Below are positions 27,201 through 42,200 of a DNA stretch of 64,000 nucleotides, piece after piece. Source of the DNA: Choristoneura fumiferana (lineage: Eukaryota; Arthropoda; Insecta; Lepidoptera; Tortricidae). The stretch's first letter is position 1; each line of letters starts with the position of its first letter. The notes under the pieces were generated by a model. That model worked only from the letters and a program-made list of their open reading frames with translations, had not been told where the DNA came from and made no database searches. A program made the translations under genes and the position numbers. The stretch covers positions 4,299,107-4,363,106 of the forward strand of contig NC_133485.1 of the NCBI RefSeq assembly GCF_025370935.1, in the 5' to 3' direction.

Positions 27201-30200
27201 GTATATTAGGATATAGATTCGTATAAAAAGAAGATTGGTGTCAGTGTATTGTGTGGTATTGTTGTTTTCACAACGAGTCAAAATCTAAAGCCCGGTTTCT
27301 ACTGCAAGCGGAGCGGACTCGTAATGACTTAGTTTAATGTACAACGATCGGCTGCATGAAAGTACTTACACCGAACCTCGATGAAGTTGGTCGATGTAAG
27401 TTAAACTAAGTCATTTATGAATCCTCTCCCCTCGCGGTGTAAATTGGGTTTTAAGATTGTCGATTGAATTCAAAACAAAACTTAATAACGCATTGCCCCA
27501 TTAAAATTACGCTTAAGGCGCTAAACCAGCAATATCGCTATTACCTACTCGTTATCACAGTATTCGGTCCGCGATAATTTCACGTTGCGAATCGAATCGT
27601 TTCGTAAACTGCGGTTTGCTGACATTACCTACTATTTGACGATGCTTTTTACTTGTTTAATTACATCCAGCGAAGGACTTTTGAAAGGAACTGATACTAA
27701 TCGCCGATTTGATGTTAATTTTATTTGTGATGTTGGTTCCCACGAATGTTCTGTGTGTCTACGTCTCTTGGATAAATAAATAAAATATATTGTTTTACAA
27801 AATCCGGGTGCATGTTTCTTCTTTTTAAGTTGACATTATGTCCCACAGTTACATTAACAACGTGTACCTATTTATATGCAAACATATTCCTTACTCGTAG
27901 AATAATTTCCGCTTTTAGAATATAAAGATCTTTACTATATACATTTTGTACTTATATTATTTTACCACTGATACATCAATTTGTGCTATAACTAACCTAA
28001 CCTAACCTTGTCGAAAAGGTGCAACGTTTTCGTTTTCTTTTGGTTCCATCCTTTGAGCATCTTTTGAATAAAAAAACTATAATTATGTATGATGAATCTT
28101 CTCCACGTCTTGTCCTTGCGAATCTGGAAATATTTATTACATAATTGGTTTTGCATCAATCTTTTATGTAATGAAACGTCCCACGTCTTCTGTATTTAGG
28201 AGATTCGTTTTTCAGTCCAGTTAGAAGAAAGAAAAATAAAGCAGTTCGATACTTTGTCCTCATGGCCAGCGCGTGTGGTTATGATGGTGTATAATGGAGC
28301 CTATATAGTACTAAATATTTTATTATTCTTCTCCTACTATGCCTGCAATTAGACAGTGAAATTCTCGATCATCTTCTTTCACGGCGTATGAATGGGCCTT
28401 TCATCGCAGCGATAACGCCGGCATGTCATAACGCAGGCGCGCGGTATCGACTCCTCATCGCATTCCTGTCTCGTCGGCTAGAACGATCGCGTGCGCCGAT
28501 GGAATGCACCGCGTAGATCTATAAGTCATGAGATCGGAGATGTAATGCGTAGCGGTTTTAGATAAAGTTTTATTTTTTAATAATGCTTACTGACTTTGAT
28601 ACATGTGTGAGATGAGAATATAATTCCAAAATGGTGTCGTCAACATCATCCCAGCGCAGCACAGCTGCTTGCCCCGTTAGTTCACACGCGGGCCAAGAGG
28701 TTTGAGATACATTGTCATTTCAAAGTTCAATATCTCAAAAACGACTGAATTGATTCTAAACTTATTCTAATAGCTAATAATGTGATGGCATAAGGAAACT
28801 CGCTTTCACGTTAAAAAAACTGCATCAAAATTGGTCCATCCGTTTGAGAGCTACGATGCCATATACGGACAGAGAGACAGAGATGGCGTCAAACTTATAA
28901 TGACCCCTCTTTTCCTCGGGGTTAAAAAAGAACGACGGAAGCAAATTACATCCTTTAGCAGTCCTCTTTCCTAACGTGTTTTTTCTGTGTCGAATATGTG
29001 TAAAATGTCTCTCTCTCTCTCTCTCTCTCTCTATCTCATTTCAAAAATGAAGCTAAGCGCTTTGTATGTATACGAGTACCTAGTAGATAGATAAAGAGTA
29101 GATATTATTGACCTACTCCAAGCTAAGCAAACTACTATAGGTACTAGACGTACTAGACAACGGATAAACATACTTATACAAGGTGTTAATTAAATAACTG
29201 AAAACCAGAAAGTAGTTTGCTCAGAATCGAGAGTAGAATCGATTACACTATGTTTTAAATTAGGTTGTGTTTGTGTTCAATCCCTTTTTTATTGTGCCCA
29301 GTCTAAGTGGCTGTTTCACCATCCATTGATTAGCGTTAACCGACGGTTAAATGTGATGCCGTCTCCGTCTATTCGAACAAAAGAAATAGAGACGGCATCA
29401 CACCTAACCGCCAGTTAACACTAATCAATGGATGGTGAAACAGCCCCTTAGTATTTTGATAATCTGGCCGAAGCGATTTTCTTCTAAAAACGTCAAAGCG
29501 CAACTGACAAATACAAATCATGAGTGTACATAGAGTTAGAAACGAAGTAGAGTTACTGACTTAACAAAACACACGAATATCTTTTAAAATAATAAAGGTA
29601 TTAAAAAAATGCAACCAACTAACTTAAAATGAAAAAATATTTTTGAGGTGTCTGGGGTTTTCATTTATTTAATTAACACCTTGTATAGATAAATACATGC
29701 TTAAATACATATTAAATGTATATGTATGTACGAGTACGTAATCCTTAATATCCCGCGATCGCCTCTGCCCAACGCCGCTTGCGCACATTGCTCGCAAATC
29801 TCGAGCCTTCATCGCGCTAGAAATCTTGCGTGTGCCCAGATACGAAGATAATCCGTAAACAAATGAAAACGCGTGCGCCGGCGCGGCCGCGCGAAGAAAT
29901 AGCTATTCAATTATGTATTACATTTATCTGATTTATTTATGTTTCTACTAGCTATTGCCTCCGATGATAACTATGCGATTCCCGGGATAAAACTATCCCA
30001 TGTTCTTCCCAGAGACAGAGACTCAAGATATCTCCAAAATTGTATCTATCTAAATCGCTTCAGCGGATTAAGCATAAAGAGGTAACAGATAAACAGAAAG
30101 ATAGAGTTACATATACATATAGTCAGGAAGTTAGTTTGTCAAATACATCAAGCTCTTGTTTGTCGGAATGAGCGATGCTTATCGTGGAGCACAAGTTCTA

Positions 30201-33200
30201 CCTATTTAGGGAATAAGTTCTCTTGTTATAGAAACTGTGTAAGATGTAATCTAGGTACTTTTTTCGATAAAGGTATATAGTAGTATATATATTATTATTA
30301 TAGTACGTAAGGCTACGACACACCACCACCCGTTCCATTTCACCATATGCATTACGAGAAGCATAAATTGCTTAGAAACTGTGTTAAAAAATTTAAATTA
30401 AACCTGTGAAATACTATGTTATTGAGTAGTACCTAATTCGAGTAGCCAACTGTGGTCTTCACTTGTCTTTATCATTAGTTAAACTTCATCAAATGATGAT
30501 GTTCAAGAGCAAATGCACGAGTCACTACTAAACAAACATATCCAAATTACCGTAGGTGTTGTGCCTATGGGACTTAATTAGAGGTATTCCTATACAAACG
30601 AATTAAGTCGCTAAAAAAACAAGCTAACATTCATTATCAATATATGACACGTCATTGAAACGTTAGATATAAGGAATGATCCGTCTGAACGCCATCTGAT
30701 CAATCAAATCGCGAGCCAACCAATCCCTATTTTGTTTCTGAATTTTAACCAATCAACAAGAACGCCTATTTTGCAACCATTTTTTTTTAATTGATTCATG
30801 TTTGTTCATAATTCGTTTTGGTTTTAGGTATGTCCACTTTTTGTGTGGAATTTGTTCGCTTCCTAACTTATTATTTATTCGTAGCATCCATCTGCTAAAA
30901 TGAAACTTATTAATACATTGGTGTAGTGCCTTAATATAATTATAAAACTAACACATTAAACATATTGATATTGACCTGAAATCAAAGGCATTTAGCATAA
31001 CACCTTATGATAATCATGACATATTTGAGACCGCTTGATAACCAGTCTTTAGAATTACCATTACCGAGCTATAAATGATCATGTCATCATTTATATTATC
31101 AAGTTTTAATACTTTAATCATCTGTCTATTGATGCATTTTATGATGATTGCGTGTCTAATTGTTTCCCGGCAAAAAAGCGTTAGTTTTGCGTCATTGCTC
31201 ATTTTTTAAGTCACTCGATAAAGGTTATATATTAAACGTTTATAAACCTACTTTATTTCAGAAAATTCCAATTTAGAATAACACAGCGGAATGTGTAAGT
31301 TTTGCAGTGTAAATCGGTTTTATTATTATCATTAGGGTTCCATCCCTCAAAAGAACCCTATAGGAACACTTTGCTGCCTGTCTCTCTGTTCGTCCTCAAG
31401 ACCCTTTTTTCCCCCTCTCCTTGCTACTTACCCCTTGAAGCAGTAAGAAAATCAAACTTCTAAGTCAAAGCAATCAAAAGATAGAGTCGTTAAAACAGGT
31501 GTTTGGATACAAATTGCCTTTCGTATCTGTTTTTCTAACTTTTATTTTAGATATACCTATGTCTTACATATCAAACAACGGGAAAATAAACTAAGATAGA
31601 TACATAAACCAATGCACATTTACTTTGAAATTATTTTCTTTTTGCTTCTTGAATTAAACATGGAATGGAACTACCATTTGCCGTTACCTATATCCAACAA
31701 CCGCATTAATATAACATCTGCAGAAGTCTTGCATAATGACCAACAACTCCACATAAGGCATTTACCTCGAGCTACATCGAAGACGGACATTTCTATCGAC
31801 TGTCGTACATTACGCAGTCACTATGCACTTTTATGGCACTCGACGAATTGAGGCAGCAATGTATTCGGTCCATATACCGGCTTCCGCATAGAAATGAGCC
31901 GTTAGATGTCATTAGTTTGTGGGAAGATATTCTGTTGTGTAACTTTATAAGGGTGTCAGTCAACTGACGAGAAAACGGGCTGATTTCTGTACTGTAGATC
32001 TCAGTAGTATGAGTAGGTACGTACCTCAAGGATGAAAACAAATAAACCAACAGATTCAATTATGTAAGTACATGAACTGCGCAAAAATAGTCAATGCCTT
32101 TGAATGATGCGGATCTTAATTATTTTTGTCATAAGTGGTAACAAAGATATTTACGAATTTTTCACAAATGCTGTAGATTTTGCTAAGGCAACGTGTAAAT
32201 AATCAGTTTTCAGTCAATTGCTGTATTTTTAGACTTTTGTACCTCAAAAGTAATAAACAAAAACTGTCCTAGAACATGGCTAATCATCGTAGCAATGGCT
32301 TCTGAAGATCGCACGCTGTCGAAGCTTCCCATGTGTACAGGAAAGGGGAACCTTATATGGGACCCTGGAAAAACATAATAGCAGCTTAATAGCGCTTATC
32401 AAGTAACTATGTCAATTGCTTGTGTAGGTATAGAAGTAGCCATTGCCCGCGACTTTGCGCAACTTCGCGACTTCGCTCGCGTCACAGAATAACTAATAGT
32501 ACTAGCCTTTTTAATTACGACAGTTCCCTTTTGGGAATTACCTAAAATCACATCGTGGTCTTCATTTACGTCCAAGATAAAGTTTTAAAAATGTAATGTC
32601 TAGCTAGATTTAGCGGTTAGGAATTTGGGATTTTACATAGATCCCGTGGCAATATCGGCATAAGAAATAAATGATGGAAATAAATGGCCGACTTCAAATT
32701 TAGGATGAGTGGACATTTAATAGGCAACCATGCTCAATCTTAGTCCACAACTTCACTTACCATCAGGCGTGATTGTGGTCAAACGTAAGCCTATTTCTGT
32801 GTAAAAAAGTTTTTGGTAAAAAAACATTTTTAATACAAATTGTACTTTTGGTTGACTGTACTTGTAGTGTCACCCAAACTATATTTGCATACCAAATTTC
32901 AAGTCGATGCCATTAACCGTTGAAGAGTTCCGTCCTGTGGAAACGATCCCGGCCGGACTAGCAGGATGTCACTACCAGATTATTCTACTGTCACGTAATT
33001 TACATAAGTATACCAAATTTCAAGTCAATCCAACTACTGGAAGTTGGTCGAACTGAACTTGCAAGATTTGATTACAAACAGGCAGACAGACAGACATCGG
33101 GACAGGTGAAAGGAAATAAAAGCTCGTAAAAAGCGACGAAAAAATATGAAATTACGACAAAGTCTAGGGGTTTTTTGAAAGAAACCAGGCTTTTTCTCCA

Positions 33201-36200
33201 GATTTATGATCTGGTAACCCTGAAGTGAGGAAGGTAAAAATTGCAGTTTACAAGTAATAGGTATCATTTTGGAATGTAAACAATGTTAAACAGGTGATAT
33301 CATTAGAAAATTTACGTCCGGTTTTCACTGAACAGGCGCCAGGGGACGTGCACCGCGCATGCGTGACTTGTATTATTCAACACTATACTAAGAACAGGAT
33401 AATACACTATATTGCGTTGGAATCTGCTTAGGTCAAGTTGGTGTTATTGGAATGGATTCAAAGGCTGTCTTGGAGCTGGTTCCCACTTGTCGGATGTCGG
33501 GCCCGGATTTTAATCGGATGTTTCAGTGCCAGAATATTTTATATGAAGCCCGACACGATTTTGTATAGAAATTACCGACATCCGACACGAAACGGATCCA
33601 ATACCCGACAAGTGGGAAGGGCTCTAATGTTGCTGGACCATGAATTTAAGATACCTGAACGACAACTTCGCTTTCATCGTCTCAAAACAAAAGAAAGTAA
33701 AATCACAATAAATAAAAATATTGATTGAGTCACGTAGTTGAATTAAAAGACCGTTACTTTTGCGATCGTAAATTAACGCGCGATGAATGGTTAATGACGT
33801 GGAGACAATGACACTGACGTGGAACTGACAGGAACGTTCGGGGAATACTTTCCATGCCGTTGTATCAGAGACGTGAGTACCTATTTGTTGAGTTAGGTCT
33901 TCAATCAATTCGAAGTGGCGTGCCAAATGTGCCAAGTGTGACATTGCTGGGAAAAAGAAGACCAAATACGCAACGCAAAAAGAGGGGTGGAATAAATTTG
34001 ACGGCAATGTCTCCCTGTCTGTTTGTCTGTGGCATCGTAGCTCTCAAAAATATGGACTGGTTTCAATGCGTTTTTTTACGTGAAAGCGAGTTTCCTTGCG
34101 ATAGTTCGTAGCTGTTTTTATAAGTTGGTTTAGCCGTCGCTTAGACATTAAACTTTTAAATGACAATGTTGGGGGTTTTTCAACTCTTGTAAGTTGGCCT
34201 ATCAACCAATTTGATTCCAAAGCCAGCATAGAACCGTGTCCTAATGACATTTAACGTCATTCGATACACATTGTGATAGACAAATAAAATTATATTTACT
34301 ATGATAAAGTTCCATGAATCAAGTTGGTTGACTGTACAATAAAGAGTTTACATACGTGATACAATAAGACTGTCAAATTGCCATCCATCATTAAACAGTC
34401 TCATCATAACCCAGCGTTATTTGGACCTTTATTTACATACTTGCGCAAGATATACATGCTTTCGATATAACAGCCCTGTTTCGACCAAGTCCGCTGATTA
34501 AAGCTTTATATCGGCCGCAGCACAATGGCCCATACAATGTTATACAACAAGAGTCGCACCACCATTGTAGTTCTGCGATAGCGGTATCTCCTTCTAACAT
34601 CTTGCCGATGAAGGTGACGCAATGGTGTGTACTAGTGTTGGTGTGATGTAATTGTGGCGAGAATCATGTGAAATGAGAGGTGTTTTTGAGCCGTTTTTAT
34701 ATGCATGTACGGTGCCTAACCAAAGTATGGTATCATCAGCCAAATATGTGGTCTACCACTCTAAAGTTGATAATCGTTTGCATGTCATAAAACAATAACG
34801 CCAATAGACGTGTCTGTCAACTTGAAAGTTCGACTTTAGCAACATATTCATTGGATAGGAACTTGTTTAAAAATTGATAGACCACTTATTTGGCTGATGG
34901 TACACTAGCTGTTGCCTGCGACTTTCTCTGCGAGTAGTTCATTGGTCGCTATCCCCTCTTTGGAATTTATTGTCCCGGAAAAACACAATCTTAGCATCCT
35001 TTCCACGGACTTAAACTATCTCCATACCAAATTTTTGCATTATTAATATCCTGTCTCATTTGTTTGTCGTTTAATTCGTATTCCATCTCAATAATCGTCA
35101 CTCTATTTTTTTATCCTGTTCGTTAGGTATTCATCACTATCTTTTTAATCAAATTCTGTAACTTCTCTCTCTCCCTTTTATGATGCCCAAATTTCATTCG
35201 AATCAGTTCAGTTCAGACATTATGCATAATTGAGTATCAAATTCTTCTCAATCATTTTCATTCGCTTTTATCCTTAAATTTGGTATGGAGATAATTTGAG
35301 ACCCTAAGAAGGACACATATGATAGTATGTATCCCAGAAAATTGTATAGTTTTAGCGGGCGAACGAATTCTTCGCTAACGCAATCACGGGTAACAGCTAA
35401 TGTTCAATATTAGTACAATTAATGACAGTTTTAACTGGCATCTCTGAGTGTGGCAGGTAGCGCGACGAGTGCATCGTAAAGTGCGCGGGCGCAAGGCCGC
35501 CGCCCACGTCCATTCATAACTCGCTCACTGCACCGGATCGCATTGGACGACTTCGGTAATGTCACTGACTCTGACATAATAGAGATTGGGAGGCACTAAG
35601 TAATTTCAAATTTCGGTTTCAGCTGTAACGAGTTTCAGCGTTAAATTGGAGTTTAAATTGAGTTCTGGTTTCGATTAAAAGATTGCCCAAACTAGAAATG
35701 CAACTTTGACTCGGTTCTTTTGTGAGGCTTTCAAGAGCGGTTGGCTTCGTGGAGTGGTTCCATCACCTCCGCTTCTGCTAATTTGTCGAAGTGTGCTAAT
35801 TCACGTTTTGAACAGAATACATACTTGTTAGAGGTACGCATTATATTATACCAAAAATTTACAATATTTATCTGAAATATCAACTCTAAACACGTAAATC
35901 CACACTAACATACAAACTACATTATTAGGTAGTCCTCGATTAGGTTTTCTTTTCAGTTTTGGTTGCAGATGCGATACTAGTTTTGGTCGGACACTATTCA
36001 TGCATGTGTTCTCTAACAGTTTTGTGAAAACGCGAAAATTATTTCCAAAAAAAAGTTGAAGAAATCAGTTGGAAACAGACTGAGACTCAATAGCTATTAG
36101 ATGAATGCGCCTTTGGGACAATAAGTAGTTATGACAAAAGAACGGTATCCCACTAAACAATGTGTAGGCTCAGATTCATTGTGTCCGGCCGCTTCACTTC

Positions 36201-39200
36201 AAACGGAGTCATGAGCGTTACGTGCACTTTATTTCGCTAATAAATCTTCATTATAACTATAATTAACTGAAGTAGGTCTTATCTTACAATCGGATAAGAG
36301 AGACGTCAGTTGCGCTTTGAGTTCAACTTTGAAACTCGCTAGCTACTTGTTTCGTAAGATTTGGCACGTATATACCCTCTTCACTTTCTGAGTTGGTAAA
36401 AATATGGTATGGTCGACCAAGAAAGTGCTTCACCAATTTTAATGACAGTACCTACTTCAGAAATAAAACAATTAAGCTGACTGTCATTGTCTGAGTGAAA
36501 ATAGGCTTTGACGTTTTAAGCGCTACAAATGACATTAAACTTCAGGGTGGTAAACCAATTTCTTGGTCGACTATAATTATGTATCGTCCGTGCCGTGCTA
36601 GGTTCTAGAGTGAGACGGACCAATCCGTAAAAGACGACTAAAAGGAACCACATGTGAGAGTGGGCTCTGTGTGTATGGAAGGCTAGGTGGGAAACCATGA
36701 AAGGCCACTACTGGCATAGTAAAAGAGAACAAGTAGGTCCACTCCGACCCTTTAGGAGACTTAACTGCCTACTCCGGCGCGGACGCTTAGGGTTGTCGAC
36801 GTCTATTTAAGATTAAGTACCTACCGGCAAATAATTTTAGTACGAAAGTTAACTTAAAATTGTCTAATTTGTGTCTAGAGAAACCAGACAGATTCTATGC
36901 CGTTATATTATTATTATACTTAATTTAAAAATGTTATTTATCAATTCGCCGGAACGGTGATGGCGACTGTACACATACTACTCATGTTTACCTACACATA
37001 ATACTATAACTATATTATTTATAGGTTTTACAACTATACCTAATACAAAAAATACGTAAGTACGAGTACGCGAACGTAAAAGGTGATCATCAAATCGAAA
37101 CGTACGGCGAAGCACAGCCTTGACTAAAGAAAACTTAATCCTCCTTCAATTATCAGTGTGTGCGTGCGACGGGTGCGTGCGTACCGGCGCCAACCGGCGC
37201 GCACACATTTAAGCCGCGCGATGTACTTTTGTTTGTAGTGAGCCTACTTGTTCTCTTTTACTATGCTACTGGTCCTTAACCGAGCACCACGCCCACACCG
37301 TCAAGAGTCTAGCGGCTGGAGAATAAAATCCCACCAATAACGCCAACTTGAGTCATTACTGACTTGCTAGGTTTTATTTATTGTAGTATTCGGCAATTAT
37401 TTAAATCAACAACCTAGTATGGGGCAATTTGGGATTTAAAAACCTAGTACTTAAGTTCCGTTTACAAATTCAAAAACCTAGTAAATGCCACATTTAATAA
37501 GTTTTTGGACTTGGAAATGTTAGTTACTAGTATTTTGATTTTGATATTTGGAAGTAAGATGTGCACTTGCTAGGTTTGATAGGTCTCATAACTTTAATTC
37601 TAATCGTGATGGGAATACAGGTGTTTTTGCATGCGACACAGCTCAAAGTTTGAGGCAGGTTTATTAGAAAACCGCATTTTACCAAAAAATCTTGCTTGCT
37701 AGGTTTTCGTTTTGGAGAGCCGCAATGTTATAAATGCGAGAGTTTCTATGTCTGTTTGTTACCTCTTCACGTCTTAATCTTGAGGAAGGACATAGGATAA
37801 TTTTTATCCCGAAAAATTGCATAGTTCCCGCGGGATAGCGATAAACGAATTCTACGCAGACGGAGTCGCGGGTAACATGCTAGTATTATAATTATATATT
37901 ACATGATTCACTATATGCCCTAGAACCGACTGAACTTGGCGTTCGTTAAATTGTCACTGGAGTTATATGTATAATGTGCGTAATACATTAAACCTAAACA
38001 AAAGTGAGTAAGTAAATAAAAAGTCATTTACGCAGAAACTAATTTACTATATTGGAAATCTCAAATAAGAAACAATTTAAATGGAAAGTTCCAAGACTAC
38101 TTATCTGATTAATTTAATACCTAATCAATTTGCTTGCTGAAAGAGAGACACTATAAAAATAAATACTTAAACATTAAATTATCGGTCCATTTACGTACAA
38201 ACAAGTTAACTGTCCAGTATCCTTTTGAAACCTTGTCTAAAGGTAATAAACACGCGAAAAAAATTGTTACTGATATTCAGTGGACAGCAGATTTTACTTG
38301 ACTACGATTATTCTGTTATTATTTCGTGGTAATGGGAAGCTGCAACATATTTTTAGCTTTCAATGCGAAAGTTCAGCGGGTCAGCCGCGCACAGTACGTT
38401 GTATATTATTTTCGAATACCGGTCCCACTTTATTATGTTGATGTTGGATTAAGTTATACAGTTCTACATCACAGTTATTATCATGATCGGTATTTTCATA
38501 TTATGCGTGGTATTTGATCGGTCGTTTGCCGATAAACGGTGCTTTTACGGCAAAGTAAGCCTTAGACCGCTAGGTGTCATGACGGGGGTCATGTTGGTAT
38601 AATCGTAAGTATTAGCTATGTTTTTCTGATGCTAATCGCAAACAGACTTGCTTTGCCGTCTTCAAGGGTTAGGCGCTTGTTCGACCGTGTCATCCGCCTC
38701 ATTTTTCTGGTCACATTACGAATTGGCTGTAGATTTTGTTGCCATTCTCGGATAAATCTTAGAGTTCCTGTATTTCTACCAGATAACTAAAAAATTGGGT
38801 CAGAATATTCGGCCATTTTTACAGAAGAGTCCAGAAAAATGAGTCGATTGACACGCTCGAATAATCGCCCGGTTGTACAGTTAAGTTCAAAGATATCGAC
38901 ACGGCCAAAGTTACAAAAATATGTATATACGACCTTAGTGTTAAGTGTCTAAAGTCGTGTATATATATTTTAGTAACTTTGGCCGTGTCGATATCTTTGC
39001 ACTTAACTGTAAGTTCATTTTGGACAGATAAATATGATTGTTAAAATATTACGTTGTCATGTCTTCTAAATGTTAAGAATTTTTATCATCTCAGTTAACC
39101 CGTCCTGTAACTCGAAAAGAGCGCGGTCTTATACTACTTGGGTTTAGAGTACAGCACAAATAATTCCTTCCTTCAGCCAAACTTCCATTGAATTTTTTTC

Positions 39201-42200
39201 AACTTTTAATCAAAAAATTGTTTGACTTTTGGTTCATCTTTTTGGTACTTTGATAGAGCCGCCAGATTCACATGAGACCTACCATTTCCGAAGAATTCGC
39301 ACTGAGTGTCTGCTAAATACACTATTACACCCATAATTTTGTACTAATTGCTTAAGAGAAGTTTCCCTGCGTGACATAAGCGCTCGCAGCCGTCCCCCCC
39401 ATGCCTTCCGCAACGACGTCCGTAATTTATATGGAGATAGCTGTAGGCTTTTCAAGATTTGGGCGGTTGAATTTTGGGTTTCGTTATCCTCATATTATAG
39501 GAAAAGTCTAGCACAGAAATCAATAATATTTTACAATCAAGATATTCATTATATTTTCTATGCCTGTGGTTTTTTAGATTTTTGTAAAAATGCTTTATTA
39601 GTCTGTAATTCTCGTGCAAAGTTGACTTTTTTTTTTACGACTTTTGTGCACCTGTAATTCTGGTATTACACATTTATATGAAAATCTGAAAAACCACAAG
39701 CATAGATAACTAGACAGTCCAAACTTACAAAATTTCATCTATTTCTGTTGCCTAGTTTTCAAATGACACCGGGACTACGTTTGTATGGAGAATGGAACGA
39801 AGAGACTTCTCTTAAGCAAACAAAACAATATTTTGGTAACGATGACATTAGTAAAAAAACCGCAGTTCGAGAAGAATAACAATTCTGAGTTTAGTTTTCA
39901 ACGTGTTTCAATTTTTTCTTCCTTCCTTACTATCTATACCCAATGGACCATCGGACAGCCAAGAAGTTAGAGAACCTAACACTTGAGCGTTAGCTCAATG
40001 CTTAAGGTCCCCGGTTCGATCCCCTATCGGGGCTGATATTGTGTAAATAAAACGAATGATTGCTTTCGAGTCTTGGGCGTTTAGTTATGTAAGTAATTTT
40101 AGTACGTTTATTAATTAATGTCACGTTCAAATCCCATACATTTGTCAAGGAAATCATAGTGAAATTGATTATAAAAAGGGTACATGAATCAATTTGTTGG
40201 ACTGTATCTAGTCAAGTCATCCACAAGGCAGATGACGTCAACCGATATCTATAGGCATGCAATTGTTTCTCGCGACGAGAACTGAGGCCATATCAGGCCC
40301 TGACGTCTAAAGACCGCACCTAATGCTGTTATTATAGTGACATAGACGTAACTAATTATATCCCAACTTATTTTTAGGGTTCCGCACTCAAAGGTGCCAA
40401 CAAGTTAGTAAGGTTTTGCTGCACGCCGTCACAGAACTGTATTTTGAACTGTAATCGTATACGGAATGTATTTGATACTAAATGGAGCTGTGACACTAAT
40501 AATCGCAACAAGTATCTAGTAAAAATTATAATAATGCTAAGAATTACTAGATATCCCCATTAAAAAAAATATCAAAAAGCTGACTGCCTAAAAAAATATT
40601 TAAATAAAAATTAAAAAAGAAAAACTAATCAGTACCTAAGTATTCAGAATAAGTTAGTTTTAGTTCTATTTTTTTTTCTATTTGATATATTATTATTGTG
40701 TGTTAATAAATGTTCTTTCATCTATATATATTTTAATAATTAGCACATTCATAATAATTATTTACATATTTTTGGAATGCTAATTATTACTTATATTGCA
40801 TACCCATTCTTTATAACAAAAAAATACTAATCTACATGAACTGTGCTCGATAATATAAGCCTCCTTCTAGCAGTCTGGTAAAATACCCGTTTTGATCGCG
40901 TTTAGCTCTATCTCAATATGACGACTGTAGGTGCAACATAGTAGTGCTACGGAACTCTTCGCTTGCGGTCTCCGACTCGCACTTAGCCGATTTTGACTTA
41001 AAATAGAAAAATTGGCCACACCATTTCTTGCATGGTCACGAATGATCTCTCTACTCGATTGATATCTCGAAAGGAATATAATTACTTCATTCCGATGTTT
41101 ATAATAGCGACTGCATGTTAGTTAGAACCTGCATGTGGGGAATAATTGTGAAATCGATTTAAATTATGGTAAGTAGGCGAATAAAATGAAATTTAATGGA
41201 GCCTGCTGTTTAACTAAAGCCACTGATAGACAAATTCCAAAGTTTATTTTTTTTTCCTGAGATTGATTCACGCTTGACCGCTTTTTTTATTTGTTGATTT
41301 GCAGTAGGTACATTAATTTGTGCCAATTACGAGTGTCATTCAGAGTTTAAACTTAAACGTTATGGAGATAGAACGAAAACTATACATTTTTATGGAGACC
41401 CCCTTTCTTTGTATTATCTCTATATAACAGACATTAAGAGTTAAACATACAAACCTCATACTGGAAATGATAATAAAGGTAAATATATTTAATATCAACA
41501 AATAGAGGTACTCGTACTAAAATCCTGTCAGTCTTAGGGAAAACATGTAAACTTTGTAGATAAATAAAATTAAAACTATACGTATTTTACATGGGAGCTC
41601 CCCTTATTTATTACTTTATTTTAATTTTATTATTTATGGTTGCAGCTGCAATACAAATACACATTATACAAATACATATTATGTGTAAAGTTCAGGTTCA
41701 GCTGTTTATTAAGGTTAATCTTGCAACCTATCAAATTATTTTAATTCTTATTTGTTCATTATTATACTATTTACACACACTCTGTAGGCGTTCAAAACTT
41801 GTAAATTACGTGCGATGTTGTGAATTATCGTAATACAGCCTACATGGGTCGCACACATCATTTAATTTGCATAAGCACTAAACGCACTATGTTTACGACA
41901 ATTATAAGACTTGATAAATTCGTCTTGAATTTTAATAACCCGTAGGTTGGCAATACCTATTGTGTATGAAAACAACTGTTCCAATAAATAGGTACTTGAG
42001 TTAGTTTCAGTCGAATACATTCGTGGGTATCTTTATCTGTTTTATATGTTCCTATATAAGAAGAAATCGAGCCTCATTTTCAAGGACTGTGGCCTCATTT
42101 TAAATGGAATCCCAATGTTGTTTGTCCACCTTACTGCCAATACTGCCATTATAGCACTTAGGTTAGTCGAATATGACGGAAACTACATATAATAGACACA

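Noticed and set aside
27990..28012. Insect telomeric repeat (CCTAA)n
   Set aside because: Only about three units in plain intron sequence; probably chance. The same holds for TTAGG words near 12415 and 19845.
37130..37250. CpG-rich promoter for a Hillarin isoform
   Set aside because: The patch lies inside the 36701-37276 inverted-repeat element, so it is better explained as part of that element; kept only as a possibility in the findings.
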